A stretch of 64,000 bases of DNA from Variovorax paradoxus (GCF_022009635.1 NZ_CP091716.1:3859001-3923000), one strand, 5' to 3'. Numbered from the stretch's first letter, positions 27,586-37,760 are shown. Numbers and translations are program-made. Notes: generated by a model from the letters alone, not told the origin.

Positions 27586-28177
27586 GGGCGGCCTCCAGTT
27601 GCAGAAGAAGGGCGCGCAGCTCGCGCAAGGGGAGCACGTAGTCGGGAGCGTGGCGCGCGATGGCGGCTTGGGGCATGGTCGGAATCTGAGCTTCGGTCGG
27701 TTCCTGTACGGCGGTCAGCCCGCCGGCCAGATGAATGCGGTGCAGCCCCTCGGCACCGTCGTAGTTGGCGCCGGTCAGCAAGAAGCCGGCGAGGGCGGGG
27801 CCGTAGGCATCGGCCGCGGAGGACATGAGCACGTCGATGGACGGCCGCGAGAACAGCACGGGCGGCTCGCAGCTCAGCGAGAAAGCGCGCTCGCGCTCTA
27901 TCGACAGGTGATAGCCTGGCGGCGCGAAATACAGGCTGCCCGCCGAAAGCGGCATCTTGTCGGCCGCCTCGAGCACCTGAATCGGCAGCCGCTGGCCGAA
28001 GATCTCGGCCAGATGGCTGTCGTGCTCCTCGGGCAGGTGCAGCACCACCGCCATCGGTATGTGCCAGGTGGCGGGCAGGTCGTGCAGCAGGGTGGTGAGC
28101 GCGTCGATGCCGCCCGCGGAGGCGCCCAGCACCACGGCCTCCACGCGCTTGTTGGTCGAGCGAAGCCGCCTTTTCAT
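27575..28177 (-). CDS. CheB-type protein-glutamate methylesterase, stand-alone catalytic domain
   Basis: A 200-residue CheB methylesterase domain without the usual N-terminal receiver. The catalytic Ser20 (LGASAGGID), His47 (VVLHLPEEH) and the Asp of TGANYDGAEGL are in place. CheB removes methyl groups added by CheR, which is the overlapping gene upstream (ATGA). No chemoreceptor, CheA or CheW is in the window, so this belongs to a non-chemotaxis CheB/CheR signalling unit. Confidence 0.92.
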   Translation of the reverse strand: MKRRLRSTNKRVEAVVLGASAGGIDALTTLLHDLPATWHIPMAVVLHLPEEHDSHLAEIFGQRLPIQVLEAADKMPLSAGSLYFAPPGYHLSIERERAFSLSCEPPVLFSRPSIDVLMSSAADAYGPALAGFLLTGANYDGAEGLHRIHLAGGLTAVQEPTEAQIPTMPQAAIARHAPDYVLPLRELRALLLQLEAAHEH

Positions 28178-29040
28178 GTGGCCTTGCGGTAGATGCGCTC
28201 CGCGCGCGCATGGGTGTCGAAGCGGGTGGCGTAGCCCGAGAAGTCGATGCTTTCCTTCGAGCCCAGCCCGAGGAAGCCGCGGTGCGACAGCGACTCGTGG
28301 AACAGGCCCAGCGCCCGGTCCTGCAGCTGCCGGTTGAAATAGATGAGCACGTTGCGGCACGACACCAGCTGCGTTTCCGCGAACACGCTGTCGGTGGCCA
28401 GGCTGTGGTCGGCGAAGATCACGTCGGCGCACAGCGAGGGGTCGAAGCGCGCGGCCTCGTAGGCGGCGGTGTAGTAGTCGGAGAACGCGCTGCGCCCGCC
28501 CGCGCGCTGGTAGTTGGTGGTGTAGCCGCGGATCGCCTCGAGCGGAAAAATGCCCTGGCGCGCCTTCTCCAGCGAGGCCGGGTTGATGTCGGTCGCGTAG
28601 ATCTGCGTGCGTTCGAGCAAGCCTTCCTCGCGCAGCAGGATGGCCAACGAGAACACTTCCTCGCCGGTGCTGCAGCCCGCCACCCACACCTTGACCGAAG
28701 GGTAGGTGTGCAGGATCGGCACCACGTGCTGGCGCAGCGCCAGGAAGTACGAGGGGTCGCGGAACATCTCGCTCACCGGAATGGTGAGGAACTGCAGCAG
28801 CCGGCCGAACAGCGCCGGCTCGCGCAGCACGCGATCCTGCAGCGCCGAGATGCTCGGCAGCCCGAGCTGCTCGAGCGCATGCAGCACGCGGCGCTTCTGC
28901 GAGGCCACGGTGTAGTTTCGGAAGTCGTAGCTGTACTTGAGATAGATCGCCTCCATCAGCAGGCGCAGCTCGATCTCGGTGTCGCTCAGGGGCGGCAGCG
29001 GCGGGGGCGTGGAAGGCGAAGCGGAAGGCGGCAGGGTCAC
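28174..29040 (-). CDS. CheR-type protein-glutamate methyltransferase
   Basis: A CheR methyltransferase of 288 residues: an N-terminal helical domain (LRLLMEAIYLKYSYDFRNYT), then the SAM-binding motif VWVAGCSTGEEVFSLAI, DINPASLEKARQGIF and CRNVLIYFN. The first residues are Pro/Ser-rich. The GTG at 29040 is chosen since it overlaps the stop of the hybrid kinase (GTGA) with GGAG 5 bases upstream; ATG 29064 has no ribosome site. Confidence 0.9.
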   Translation of the reverse strand: MTLPPSASPSTPPPLPPLSDTEIELRLLMEAIYLKYSYDFRNYTVASQKRRVLHALEQLGLPSISALQDRVLREPALFGRLLQFLTIPVSEMFRDPSYFLALRQHVVPILHTYPSVKVWVAGCSTGEEVFSLAILLREEGLLERTQIYATDINPASLEKARQGIFPLEAIRGYTTNYQRAGGRSAFSDYYTAAYEAARFDPSLCADVIFADHSLATDSVFAETQLVSCRNVLIYFNRQLQDRALGLFHESLSHRGFLGLGSKESIDFSGYATRFDTHARAERIYRKAT

Positions 29041-32000
29041 AGGCGCTCCATTTTCGGCATCCATACCCGCAGCAGGGAGAACAGGCGCTCCAGGTCCACG
29101 GGTTTGGCAAGGTAGTCGTTGGCGCCCGCGGCCAGGCACTGCTCGCGGTCGTCCTTCATGGCCTTGGCGGTGATGGCGATCACCGGCATCTTCTCGAAGC
29201 GCGGGTCGGCGCGCATGCGGCGCGTGGCTTCCAGGCCGTCCATCTCCGGCATCATCACGTCCATCAGCACCAGGTCGATCTCGCGCACCTGGTCGAGTTT
29301 TTCCAATGCCTCGCGGCCGTTGCGGCCGATTTCCACGGCCGCGCCGCGCTGTTCGAGGGCGCTGGTCAGCGCGAAGATGTTGCGCACGTCGTCGTCCACC
29401 AGCAGGATGGTGCGGCCCTCGAAGATGCGGTCGCGACCGCGCGCCGTCTTGAGCATGCCCTGGCGTTCGCTCGAGAGTTCGGCTTCCACCTTGTGCAGGA
29501 ACAGCGTCACCTCGTCGAGCAGGCGCTCCGGCGAGCGCGCGCCCTTGATGATGATCGAGCGCGAATAGCGCTGCAGCTCGGTTTCCTCGTCGCGCGTGAG
29601 GTTGCGCCCGGTGTACACGATGACCGGCGGGAACGACACGATCTCTTCAGCCGCCATGGCCTTGAGCAGGTCGCTGCCCTGCATGTCGGGCAGCCGCAGG
29701 TCGGTGATCATGCAGTCGAACACGCGGGTGCGAAGCAGCTCCAGCGCCTCTTCGCCGGAGCCCACGGCCACGATCTCGATGTCGTCGTCCTCGATCAGCC
29801 GCATCACGCTCTCGCGCTGCAGATCGTCGTCTTCCACCAGCAGCACCACCTTGACCTTCTGGGTGAGCTTGTCTTCCAGCCGCGCGAACACGCGCATCAG
29901 TTCGTCGCGCGTGGTCGGCTTCAGCGCGTAGCCGATGGCGCCCATTTGCAGCGCCGCGCCTTGTGCGTTGTCGGCGGCGGAGACCACGTGGATCGGGATG
30001 TGGCGGGTGTGCGGCGAGTCCTTCAGGCGCTGCAGCACGTCCAGGCCGGTGCTGTCGGGCAGGCGCATGTCCAGCAGGATGGCGTCGGGCACGAACTGCG
30101 TGGCCAGCTCGAAGCCGTCGGCCGCGCCGTGCGCCACCAGGCAGCGGTAGCCGAGTTCGTGCGCCAGGTCGTAGAGGATGTGCGCGAACTGCGGCTCGTC
30201 CTCGATCACCAGCACGCGGCGCACCTGGTCGCGCGGCAGCGAGCGGTCGTCGGCGAATTGCGGCGCGGGCACCGGGGAGGGCGGCTGGGGCGCGAGCGGC
30301 GTGGCGGGCGCGGCCGGCGCCTGGCCCACCGGGGCGTGCGCCGGCTTGGGCGTGTAGATGGGCGACTGCGTGGCCGATGCATTGCCCGAAGCCTGCGGCG
30401 CCTTGGCCGGCAGCTGCAGCACGAAAGTGCTGCCCTGGCCCGGCTGGCTCTGCACGGCGAGCGTGCCGCCCAGCAGCTGCGTGAGGTCGCGCGAGATCGA
30501 CAGGCCCAGCCCCGTGCCGCCGTAGCGCCGGCTGGTGGTGCCGTCGGCCTGGCGGAAGGCTTCGAAGATCAGCTCGTGCTGCTGCGGGTCGATGCCGATG
30601 CCGGAGTCGGACACCGCGAAGGCCGCGCCGCCATCGGCAGTGCCCGAGACCACCAGCGCCACTTCGCCGCGGTCGGTGAACTTGAGCGCGTTCGACAGCA
30701 GATTCTTCAGGATCTGCTCCACGCGCTGGCTGTCGGTCACCAGCGAGCCCGGTGCGTCGGGCCTGATGTCGAGGCGGAAGCTCAGGTTCTTCTGCATCGC
30801 CAGCGGGCGGAAGGTGGTCTCCAGGCTTTCGGCGAGCCGGCGCAGGGGCACGTCTTCCGGCACCACTTCGAGCTTGCCGGCCTCGACCTTCGAGATGTCC
30901 AGGATGTCGTTGATGAGCACCAGCAGGTCGTTGCCCGACGAGTAGATCGACTCCGCGAACTTCACCTGCTCGGGGCTCAGGTTGCCCTGCGGGTTGTCGC
31001 CCAGCAGCTTGGCCAAGATGAGCGCGCTGTTCAGCGGCGTGCGCAGCTCGTGCGACATGTTCGCCAGGAACTCCGACTTGTAGCGGCTCGCGCGCTGCAG
31101 TTCGTCGGCGCGGTCTTCCAGGTCGCGCTGCACGCGGCGCAGCGCGGTGTTGCGCTGGTCGAGCGCCTCGGTGCGCTCCGACAGCTGGCTGTTGGTCTGC
31201 TCCAGCTCGGCCTGCTGGTTCTCCAGCATGGCCTGGGAGGCCCGCAGCGCGCGCGACTGCTCCTCGAGCTCTTCGTTGGCGGTGCGCAGTTCTTCCTGCT
31301 GCACCTGCAGTTCCTCGTTGAGCTGCTGGGTCTCGGCCAGCACATCTTGCAATTGCTCGCGGTAGCGCGCCGCCGCCAGCGAGCTGCCGATGTCGTCGGC
31401 CACCACGTCCAGCAACTGGCTGCCGCGCTCGTCCAGCGCGCCCGGCAGGCCGAGTTCGATCACGCCGTTGACCATGCCGTCGCTGGCCACCGGCAGCAGC
31501 AGCACCGCCTGGGGCGTCATTTCGCCCAGGCCCGAATTCACCTTCAGGTAATCGGCGGTGACAGGTTCGATCACCATGCGGCGGCGCTCGGCCGCGGCCT
31601 GGCCCACCAGGCTTTCGGTCGGCGAGAACACCTGCGGCGTGGCTTCGGCCGCGCTCGAAAAGCCATAGCTCGAGGCGCGCCGCAGCGGTCCGTGCCGCTC
31701 GCGCACATACATGGCGCCGACCGAGGTGCCCAGGTGGCGCGAGAAGAAGGCCAGGATCTTGCGCCCCATGTCCGGCGCGCTGAGCTCGCCCACCAGTTCG
31801 CCCACCAGCTCGGTCTGCGCGCCGCGCAGCCAGGCCTCATGAGATAGGCGGTCGGTATGGGCGGCCTGTTCCTTCAGCACCGCGTCGTAGCTCTCGGACA
31901 GCCGCATCAGCTGCCGGCGGCCGAAGTAGGCGACCAGCCCGGTGAGCGTCAGCGTGAACAGCAAAAACAGGCAGATCACCCACCACGCGGTGCGGTTGGC

Positions 32001-32546
32001 ATCGTTGTTGCGCTGGAAGCGCAGCGCCTGCTCGGTGTCGATGAAGGCGGTGAATTCCGCGCGCATGTCGTCGGTCAGCCGCTTGCCGCGGCCCAGCCGT
32101 ACCTGCGCCTGCGCGTCCTCGCCGGCGCGGCGCGCGGCGATCAGGCTGCGCGCGAATTCGATCCAGGTGCCCTGGATGGCGGCGATGCGGTCCAGGCGCT
32201 CGACCTGCTGCCGGTTGTCCGACACCAGCTCGCGCAGCGCGGCCGTGTCGGTCTTCATGCGGGGCAGGGCGCTCTGGTAGGGTTCCAGGAAAGTCTCGTC
32301 ACCGGTGATCAGGAAGCCGCGCATGCCGGTCTCCATGTCGATGCTCTGGCGCTGCAGCTCGCTGGCGGCGCGGGTCACGCGGTCGGTGTGCTCGACCCAG
32401 CCGATGGTGTTGAGCAAAAACAGGATCAGCCCGACGAACACCACGGCGCCGAAAACGCCGCCGATCAGCGGGAGCTTGAGGTTGCGGCTCAGCAGACGGT
32501 CGAAGTCTTCAGGGTCGATCGCGGAGGGAGTGTTCATCGGTCGCAT
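29037..32546 (-). CDS. Large hybrid sensor kinase: CHASE3-GAF-HisKA-HATPase-three REC domains
   Basis: A 1169-residue inner-membrane kinase. A helix near 28-48, a CHASE3-like periplasmic region ([23 protein letters not shown]) and a second helix near 190-210 lead to a GAF domain (about 240-400), a long Gln/Glu coiled coil (about 400-480), His499 ([13 protein letters not shown]) and HATPase ([23 protein letters not shown]). Three receivers follow a Pro/Ala linker: [16 protein letters not shown] and LLVDDDVRN, with acceptors in [18 protein letters not shown] and LMDVMMPEM. First gene of the five-gene minus-strand operon; a perfect palindrome lies just before its start. Confidence 0.93.
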   Translation of the reverse strand: MRPMNTPSAIDPEDFDRLLSRNLKLPLIGGVFGAVVFVGLILFLLNTIGWVEHTDRVTRAASELQRQSIDMETGMRGFLITGDETFLEPYQSALPRMKTDTAALRELVSDNRQQVERLDRIAAIQGTWIEFARSLIAARRAGEDAQAQVRLGRGKRLTDDMRAEFTAFIDTEQALRFQRNNDANRTAWWVICLFLLFTLTLTGLVAYFGRRQLMRLSESYDAVLKEQAAHTDRLSHEAWLRGAQTELVGELVGELSAPDMGRKILAFFSRHLGTSVGAMYVRERHGPLRRASSYGFSSAAEATPQVFSPTESLVGQAAAERRRMVIEPVTADYLKVNSGLGEMTPQAVLLLPVASDGMVNGVIELGLPGALDERGSQLLDVVADDIGSSLAAARYREQLQDVLAETQQLNEELQVQQEELRTANEELEEQSRALRASQAMLENQQAELEQTNSQLSERTEALDQRNTALRRVQRDLEDRADELQRASRYKSEFLANMSHELRTPLNSALILAKLLGDNPQGNLSPEQVKFAESIYSSGNDLLVLINDILDISKVEAGKLEVVPEDVPLRRLAESLETTFRPLAMQKNLSFRLDIRPDAPGSLVTDSQRVEQILKNLLSNALKFTDRGEVALVVSGTADGGAAFAVSDSGIGIDPQQHELIFEAFRQADGTTSRRYGGTGLGLSISRDLTQLLGGTLAVQSQPGQGSTFVLQLPAKAPQASGNASATQSPIYTPKPAHAPVGQAPAAPATPLAPQPPSPVPAPQFADDRSLPRDQVRRVLVIEDEPQFAHILYDLAHELGYRCLVAHGAADGFELATQFVPDAILLDMRLPDSTGLDVLQRLKDSPHTRHIPIHVVSAADNAQGAALQMGAIGYALKPTTRDELMRVFARLEDKLTQKVKVVLLVEDDDLQRESVMRLIEDDDIEIVAVGSGEEALELLRTRVFDCMITDLRLPDMQGSDLLKAMAAEEIVSFPPVIVYTGRNLTRDEETELQRYSRSIIIKGARSPERLLDEVTLFLHKVEAELSSERQGMLKTARGRDRIFEGRTILLVDDDVRNIFALTSALEQRGAAVEIGRNGREALEKLDQVREIDLVLMDVMMPEMDGLEATRRMRADPRFEKMPVIAITAKAMKDDREQCLAAGANDYLAKPVDLERLFSLLRVWMPKMERL

Positions 32547-32552
32547 TTGTAA

Positions 32553-32573
32553 GCAAAACTTGTCAAGTTTTGC
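32553..32573. promoter_or_regulatory. 21-base perfect palindrome before the hybrid kinase
   Basis: GCAAAACTTG (32553-32562), a central T, then CAAGTTTTGC (32564-32573). It ends 6 bases from the kinase start and lies in the divergent region shared with the EamA gene. The minus strand reads TTGACA across the centre, a consensus -35, but no good -10 is seen at the right distance. Probably an operator for an unidentified regulator. Confidence 0.6.
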
Positions 32574-32668
32574 CGAAAAACGACGCTGTTCCTGTCGGAG
32601 AAGAGCCCGTCAGGGATTTCTTCGGGAAATGGCGGCTCGTCAGGCTGCAATTTCGCGGGGGCGGAACA

Positions 32669-33757
32669 ATGACAATTCACTTCACGACCAGATCACCGAC
32701 CATGACCGCCCGCCATCTTTCCCTCCCTGCCGTGAAGGGCGGACTGCTCGCCTTGCTCGCAGCGGCTCTTTTCGGCATCAGCACACCGCTCGTCCAGCAT
32801 TTCGGAAAGGGCGCGGGTGCCTTCACGACCGCGGCGCTTCTTTATGCGGGCGCTGCCGCCGTCGGCTTCGCGACCCGGCAGCGGGTGGAGCGCGAAGCGC
32901 GCATGGTGCGCGGCGACCTGCCCCGGCTCCTGTTGATGGCGGCTTTCGGTGCGTTGATCGGCCCCGTCGCCCTGGCCTGGGGGCTGCAGCACACGAGCGG
33001 CACCAGCGCTTCGCTGATGCTGACGCTGGAAGCGCTGTTCACGGCGGTGCTGGCGCGGCTGCTCTACCAGGAGACGATGGACCGACGCGTGTGGGCGGCC
33101 ATGCTGCTCCTTTTTGCCGGCGGCGTGGCGCTGGTCCTGGACCAGGGTCGAAGCGGCGGCACGCAGCTTTGGGGAATGCTGGCCGTGCTCGTGGCGACGG
33201 CCGCCTGGGGCGTGGACAACACGCTTTCGCGCGCACTGGCCGAACGGGACCCGGGCCAGGTCGTTCTGGGCAAGGCCGCCATCGGCGCGGTGGCGGCGAC
33301 CCTTTTGGGCTGGCTGCTGCACGAGCCGGCACCCGCGCCGGCTGCGATGGTGATCTTGTTCACCGTCGGCGCGACCGGATACGGGCTCAGCCTTCGCTTT
33401 TATCTTCTTGCGCAAAGAGCCTTCGGCGCCGCGCGCACCGGCTCGGTCTTCGCCTTCGCGCCGTTCATCGGCGCGGCCTTTGCCATCGCGCTCGGCGATC
33501 GAAGCGGTACCTGGGTAATGGCGGCCGGCGGCGTGCTGATGATGCTCGGCGTGGTGCTGCACCTGATCGAATCCCACGGCCACGAACATGCGCACGAGCG
33601 CCTCGCGCATGAACACGCGCACCGCCACGACGACGGGCACCATGACCACACCCACGAGGTCATGCCGTCAGGCGCCCACAGCCATCCGCATGTGCACGAG
33701 CCGTTCCGGCATGCCCATGCGCATGTGCCGGATGCCCATCATCGGCACGCGCACTAG
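32669..33757 (+). CDS. EamA/DMT-family transporter with a long His-rich C-terminal tail
   Basis: A drug/metabolite transporter superfamily protein with ten predicted helices in two EamA repeats (residues about 18-300), e.g. ALFGISTPLVQHFGKGAGAF and TAAWGVDNTLSRALAERDPGQVVLGKAAIGA. The last 65 residues hold more than 20 His with Asp and Glu (HEHAHERLAHEHAHRHDDGH). Such tails bind Ni, Co or Zn, so metal export or metal-sensing is a reasonable guess; the core alone would suggest a generic metabolite exporter. ATG 32669 is preferred for its GGGGGCGGA ribosome site; ATG 32702 is possible. Confidence 0.87.
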   Translation: MTIHFTTRSPTMTARHLSLPAVKGGLLALLAAALFGISTPLVQHFGKGAGAFTTAALLYAGAAAVGFATRQRVEREARMVRGDLPRLLLMAAFGALIGPVALAWGLQHTSGTSASLMLTLEALFTAVLARLLYQETMDRRVWAAMLLLFAGGVALVLDQGRSGGTQLWGMLAVLVATAAWGVDNTLSRALAERDPGQVVLGKAAIGAVAATLLGWLLHEPAPAPAAMVILFTVGATGYGLSLRFYLLAQRAFGAARTGSVFAFAPFIGAAFAIALGDRSGTWVMAAGGVLMMLGVVLHLIESHGHEHAHERLAHEHAHRHDDGHHDHTHEVMPSGAHSHPHVHEPFRHAHAHVPDAHHRHAH

Positions 33758-33765
33758 CTAAGCCA

Positions 33766-35133
33766 CTAGGCGGGAAGCAGGAAGGAAAGCAGCAGGCCCA
33801 GCACCGCGCAGGCACCGAGCAGCGGCAGCACGCCGACCTTGAAGCGGAACAAGGCAATCGCCGCGGCCACGGCAATCGCAGCCGAGACAGCGTCGAAGCG
33901 GCCGCCGAAGCCCTGCGGCCACAGCACGTGATAGGCGAAGAAAAGCGCCAGATTCAGGATCACGCCCACCACGGCCGCGGTAATGGCCGACAGCGGCGCG
34001 GTGAATCCCAGCTTGCCATGCGTGGCCTCGATGGCGGGGCCGCCGGCCAGGATGAAGACGAACGACGGCAGGAAGGTGAAGAAGGTCACCACCGTGGCGG
34101 CCAGCGCACCCGCCAGGAACAGCGAATCCGGCCCCAGCACTTGGTGCAGCCAGCCGCCGACGAAGCCGACGAAAGCCACGACCATGATCAGCGGGCCTGG
34201 CGTGGTTTCTCCAAGGGCCAGTCCGTCGATCATCTGCGTGCCCGTCAGCCAGTGATGCTGCTCGACGGCGCCCTGGTAGACGTAGGGCAGCACGGCATAG
34301 GCGCCGCCGAAGGTCAGCAATGCCGCCTTGGTGAAGAACCAGCCCATCTGGGTGAGGGTTCCGCTCAGCCCCTGGACGGCAACAAGAATGCCCATGGCTG
34401 CGAGCCACAGGCCCAGTCCAATGCCCAGAACCTTGATCAGCCCCGAGCGCGAGAAACGCGCATGCGGCGGCGTGGGCGTGTCGTCGTCGATCAGCGCGGC
34501 CCCGTAGCTCTGTCGTGCCGCGCCGTGGCCGCCGCCCAGCGCGAAGACTGCGGGCGCGCGTTTCGCGCCGAAGTGCCCGATCACGCCGGCCGCCAGCACG
34601 ATGGCTGGGAACGGGGTGTCGAATGCGAATATCGCCACGAAGGCCGCGGCGGCGATGCCCCACATCCACCCGTTTCTCAAGGCCCGGCTGCCGATGCGGT
34701 GCGCCGCATGCAGGACCAGCGCGGTGATTGCCGGCTTGATGCCGTAGAAAACACCGGCCACCGCCGGCACGTTCCCAAAGCGGATGTAGATCCACGACAG
34801 CGCGATCAGGATGAACAGCGAAGGCAGCACGAACAGCGCGCCGGCGACGATGCCGCCGCGCGTCTTGTGCATCAGCCAGCCGATGTAGGTGGCCAGCTGC
34901 TGTGCCTCGGGGCCGGGCAGCAGCATGCAGAAGTTCAGCGCATGCAGAAAGCGCTTTTCGCTGATCCAGCGGCGGCGCTCCACCAGTTCGGTATGCATGA
35001 TCGCGATCTGCCCGGCGGGGCCGCCGAAGCTGATGAAGCCGAGCTTGAGCCAGAAGCGAAAGGCTTCGGCGAAAGTGACGGGTTGCAGGGGCGCGGAAGG
35101 CGCGGGGTTTGCGTCAGGCAAGGCAGTGTCCAC
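33766..35133 (-). CDS. chrA: Chromate transporter ChrA, two-domain type
   Basis: A 455-residue CHR-family exporter with two homologous halves: FRFWLKLGFISFGGPAGQIAIMHTELVERRRWISEKRFLHALNFCMLLPGPEAQQLATYIG in the N half, and FFTKAALLTFGGAYAVLPYVYQGAVE...MIDGLALGETTPGPLIM in the C half. It exports chromate and possibly sulfate. The start is a GTG at 35133 with GGAG 6 bases upstream. No chrB regulator is in view. It converges with the EamA gene 8 bases away. Confidence 0.93.
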   Translation of the reverse strand: MDTALPDANPAPSAPLQPVTFAEAFRFWLKLGFISFGGPAGQIAIMHTELVERRRWISEKRFLHALNFCMLLPGPEAQQLATYIGWLMHKTRGGIVAGALFVLPSLFILIALSWIYIRFGNVPAVAGVFYGIKPAITALVLHAAHRIGSRALRNGWMWGIAAAAFVAIFAFDTPFPAIVLAAGVIGHFGAKRAPAVFALGGGHGAARQSYGAALIDDDTPTPPHARFSRSGLIKVLGIGLGLWLAAMGILVAVQGLSGTLTQMGWFFTKAALLTFGGAYAVLPYVYQGAVEQHHWLTGTQMIDGLALGETTPGPLIMVVAFVGFVGGWLHQVLGPDSLFLAGALAATVVTFFTFLPSFVFILAGGPAIEATHGKLGFTAPLSAITAAVVGVILNLALFFAYHVLWPQGFGGRFDAVSAAIAVAAAIALFRFKVGVLPLLGACAVLGLLLSFLLPA

Positions 35134-35278
35134 GGAATGCTCCGTTGAGGGTCTCCAGCGCTTGGACGGGACACCGTCTTGCTTTGCAGGCCGGGAGGCT
35201 GTTTTCCCGGTGGGGCATCGTAGCAGCGTCCTGTGTCTTCACGGAGGGGTAGTTCTTGGTCCCGGTCGGCGATAACAT

Positions 35279-35294
35279 CTGTATATCCATCCAG
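35279..35294 (+). promoter_or_regulatory. LexA-box-like site before the nuclease-helicase
   Basis: CTGTATATCCATCCAG matches the Proteobacterial SOS box (CTGT-N8-ACAG) except for one base in the right arm, with the AT-rich centre typical of strong boxes. It ends 10 bases before ATG 35305 of a DinG-like helicase. Confidence 0.62.
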
Positions 35295-35304
35295 TTGTTT
35301 CGCA

Positions 35305-37608
35305 ATGGACCCCGACGAACCCCTCCCTCCGGTCGCGCACACCGTTTCCGTCAAGGCCCTGTGCGCCTTTGGCGCGAAGGCGGGCGACCTCGACCTGCGC
35401 TTCGTGCCCGCGCCCAGCGCGCTCGAAGGCATGGCCGGCCACGCGCTGGTGCAGCACCGGCGCGGCGGCGACTACGAATGCGAGGTCGGGCTCGAAGCCA
35501 CCTGCGGCGAGATGCATGTGCGCGGCCGGGCCGACGGCTACGAGTTCCACAAGGCCAGGGTGGAAGAGATCAAGACCTTTCGGGGCGACTTCGACGCCAT
35601 CCGCGGAAACCACCGCGCACTGCACTGGGCGCAGGCACGCACCTATGGCTGGATGCTCTGTGAGCGGGACGGCCACGACGAGATGACCGTCGCGCTGGTC
35701 TACTTCGACATCGCCACGGGCGACGAGACCGTGCTGGAGGAGCATCACACCCGGGAAACCCTGCGCGAGCACTTCGAACTGCTGTGCGGCCGCTACGCCG
35801 CCTGGGCCGCGACCGAGGCTGCGCACCGCACCGCGCTGGACAGCACGCTGGCCGCGCTCGTATTCCCGTACGGCAGCTTCCGCGCGGGGCAGCGCGAGCT
35901 GGCCGAGGCTGTCTACCGTGCCGGCGCGGGCGGGCGCTGCCTCATGGCGCAGGCGCCCACCGGCATCGGCAAGACGCTGGCCACCATCTTCCCGCTGCTG
36001 AAGGCGCGCGCCGCCCGCAAGATCGACAAGCTGTTCTTTCTCACCGCCAAGACTTCGGGCCGCCCGGTGGCGCTGGACGCGCTGCGCGTGCTCGACAAGG
36101 GCCAAGGCCAGGGCCGGCTGCGCGTGCTCGAACTCGCGGCGCGCGAAAAAGTCTGCGAATACCCCGACCGCGCCTGCCACGGCGACGCTTGCCCGCTCGC
36201 CAAGGGCTTCTACGACCGCCTGCCCGCCGCGCGCGAGCAGGCAGCGAAGGTGGCGTGGCTCGACCGCCAGTCGCTGCGCGACATCGGCCTTGCGTATGAG
36301 GTCTGCCCGTATTTCCTCGCGCAGGAAATGGCGCACTGGGCCGACGCCATCGTCGGCGACTACAACTACTACTTCGACAGCAGCGCCTTTCTCTACGCCA
36401 CCATGCGCGAGGCCGACTGGCGCGCCGCCGTGCTGGTGGACGAAGCGCACAACCTGCTCGAACGCGCACGCGGCATGTACACGGCCGAGCTCGACGGCGG
36501 CGCGCTGGAAGAGGCCCATCGCATGGCACCGGCCGTGCTGCGCGGCCCGTTGGCCCGCGTTTTCCGGGAGTGGGACACGGTGCAGCAATCGCAGCAGGCC
36601 GACTACGAAACCGGCGACGAGATACCCGAGCGCTTTCTTCGCACCCTGCAGGCGGCCAACACCGCCATGGCCGAGCATTTCGCGGCCACGCCCGATGCTT
36701 CGCAGGGGCCGCTGCAGCGCTTCTTCTTCGATGCATTGCATTTCGCACGGCTGGCCGAGGCCTTCGGCGACCATTCGGTGTTCGAGCGCACCCTGGGCGC
36801 CACACAGCAGGCGCGCCGGCTGGCGATCCGCAACCTCGTGCCGGCGCCTTTCCTGCAGGGGCGCTTCGTGGAGGCGGCGTCGGTCACCTGTTTCTCGGGC
36901 ACGCTGTCGCCTTTCGAGTTCTACCGCGACGCGCTCGGCCTGCCCGAAGACACCGCGCTGCTCGACGTGGCCTCGCCATTTCACAGCAAACAACTGCATG
37001 TCGAAGTGGCCATGGACGTGTCGACGCGCTTTCGCGACCGCGCGGGCTCGCTGCGCAACGTGGCGGACATCATCGGCGCGCAGTACGAGCGCCTGCCGGG
37101 CAACTACCTCGCGTTCTTCAGCAGCTTCGACTACCTGGAGAAAGCCTGCGCCGCCTTCTCCATGCGACACCCCGGCGTGCCCGTGTGGACCCAGACGCGC
37201 GGCATGCGCGAGGCCGAGCGCCATGGCTTCATCGCGCGCTTCGAGGAAGGCGGGCAGGGCATAGGCTTCGCGGTGCTGGGCGGCGCGTTCGGCGAGGGCA
37301 TCGACCTGCCGGGCAGCCGGCTGATCGGCGCCTTCGTGGCCAGCCTGGGGCTGCCGCAATACAACGAACTCAACGAGATCACCCGCGAGCGCATGCAGAC
37401 GCGCTTCGGCAAGGGCTACGAGTACACCTACCTCTATCCCGGCCTGCAGAAGGTGGTGCAGGCGGCGGGCCGCGTGATTCGCACGGAGGACGACCGCGGC
37501 GTGCTGCATCTGCTGGACGACCGCTTCGCGCGTGCCGAAATCCGGGAACTGCTGCCGCGCTGGTGGCATGTGCGGACTGCCGGGGTGCGAATATCGAGCG
37601 ATGAATGA
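35305..37608 (+). CDS. PD-(D/E)XK nuclease-Fe-S helicase of the DinG/XPD superfamily
   Basis: A 767-residue protein. Residues about 40-110 form a PD-(D/E)XK nuclease: Asp77 (GRADGYEF), Glu88 and Lys90 (EEIKTF). A superfamily 2 helicase follows with Walker A Lys223 (APTGIGKT), DEAH at 379-382 (VDEAHNLLERA), and motif VI QAAGRVIR. Four Cys between them (VCEYP, ACHGDAC, EVCPYF) fit the Fe-S cluster of XPD/DinG helicases. It is probably a 5'-3' DNA helicase with its own nuclease, acting in repair. The LexA-like box right upstream suggests SOS control. Confidence 0.88.
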   Translation: MDPDEPLPPVAHTVSVKALCAFGAKAGDLDLRFVPAPSALEGMAGHALVQHRRGGDYECEVGLEATCGEMHVRGRADGYEFHKARVEEIKTFRGDFDAIRGNHRALHWAQARTYGWMLCERDGHDEMTVALVYFDIATGDETVLEEHHTRETLREHFELLCGRYAAWAATEAAHRTALDSTLAALVFPYGSFRAGQRELAEAVYRAGAGGRCLMAQAPTGIGKTLATIFPLLKARAARKIDKLFFLTAKTSGRPVALDALRVLDKGQGQGRLRVLELAAREKVCEYPDRACHGDACPLAKGFYDRLPAAREQAAKVAWLDRQSLRDIGLAYEVCPYFLAQEMAHWADAIVGDYNYYFDSSAFLYATMREADWRAAVLVDEAHNLLERARGMYTAELDGGALEEAHRMAPAVLRGPLARVFREWDTVQQSQQADYETGDEIPERFLRTLQAANTAMAEHFAATPDASQGPLQRFFFDALHFARLAEAFGDHSVFERTLGATQQARRLAIRNLVPAPFLQGRFVEAASVTCFSGTLSPFEFYRDALGLPEDTALLDVASPFHSKQLHVEVAMDVSTRFRDRAGSLRNVADIIGAQYERLPGNYLAFFSSFDYLEKACAAFSMRHPGVPVWTQTRGMREAERHGFIARFEEGGQGIGFAVLGGAFGEGIDLPGSRLIGAFVASLGLPQYNELNEITRERMQTRFGKGYEYTYLYPGLQKVVQAAGRVIRTEDDRGVLHLLDDRFARAEIRELLPRWWHVRTAGVRISSDE

Positions 37609-37760
37609 ATTAGGAATTTGCTGACATTAGGCTCCCTCAATTGAATTGAAATTAACGCCGAATTAAAAAATTTCCGGGACTTCCTTTGGGGTCGTTGCCG
37701 CTTCCGCCAAATTCGGGATTTAGACTCGATGAGGAATATTCAACAACGGGATGGCCCTCA

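Noticed and set aside
29493..31847. 784-residue plus-strand open frame
   Set aside because: It lies antisense to the hybrid kinase, whose domains are clear; composition is shadow-like.
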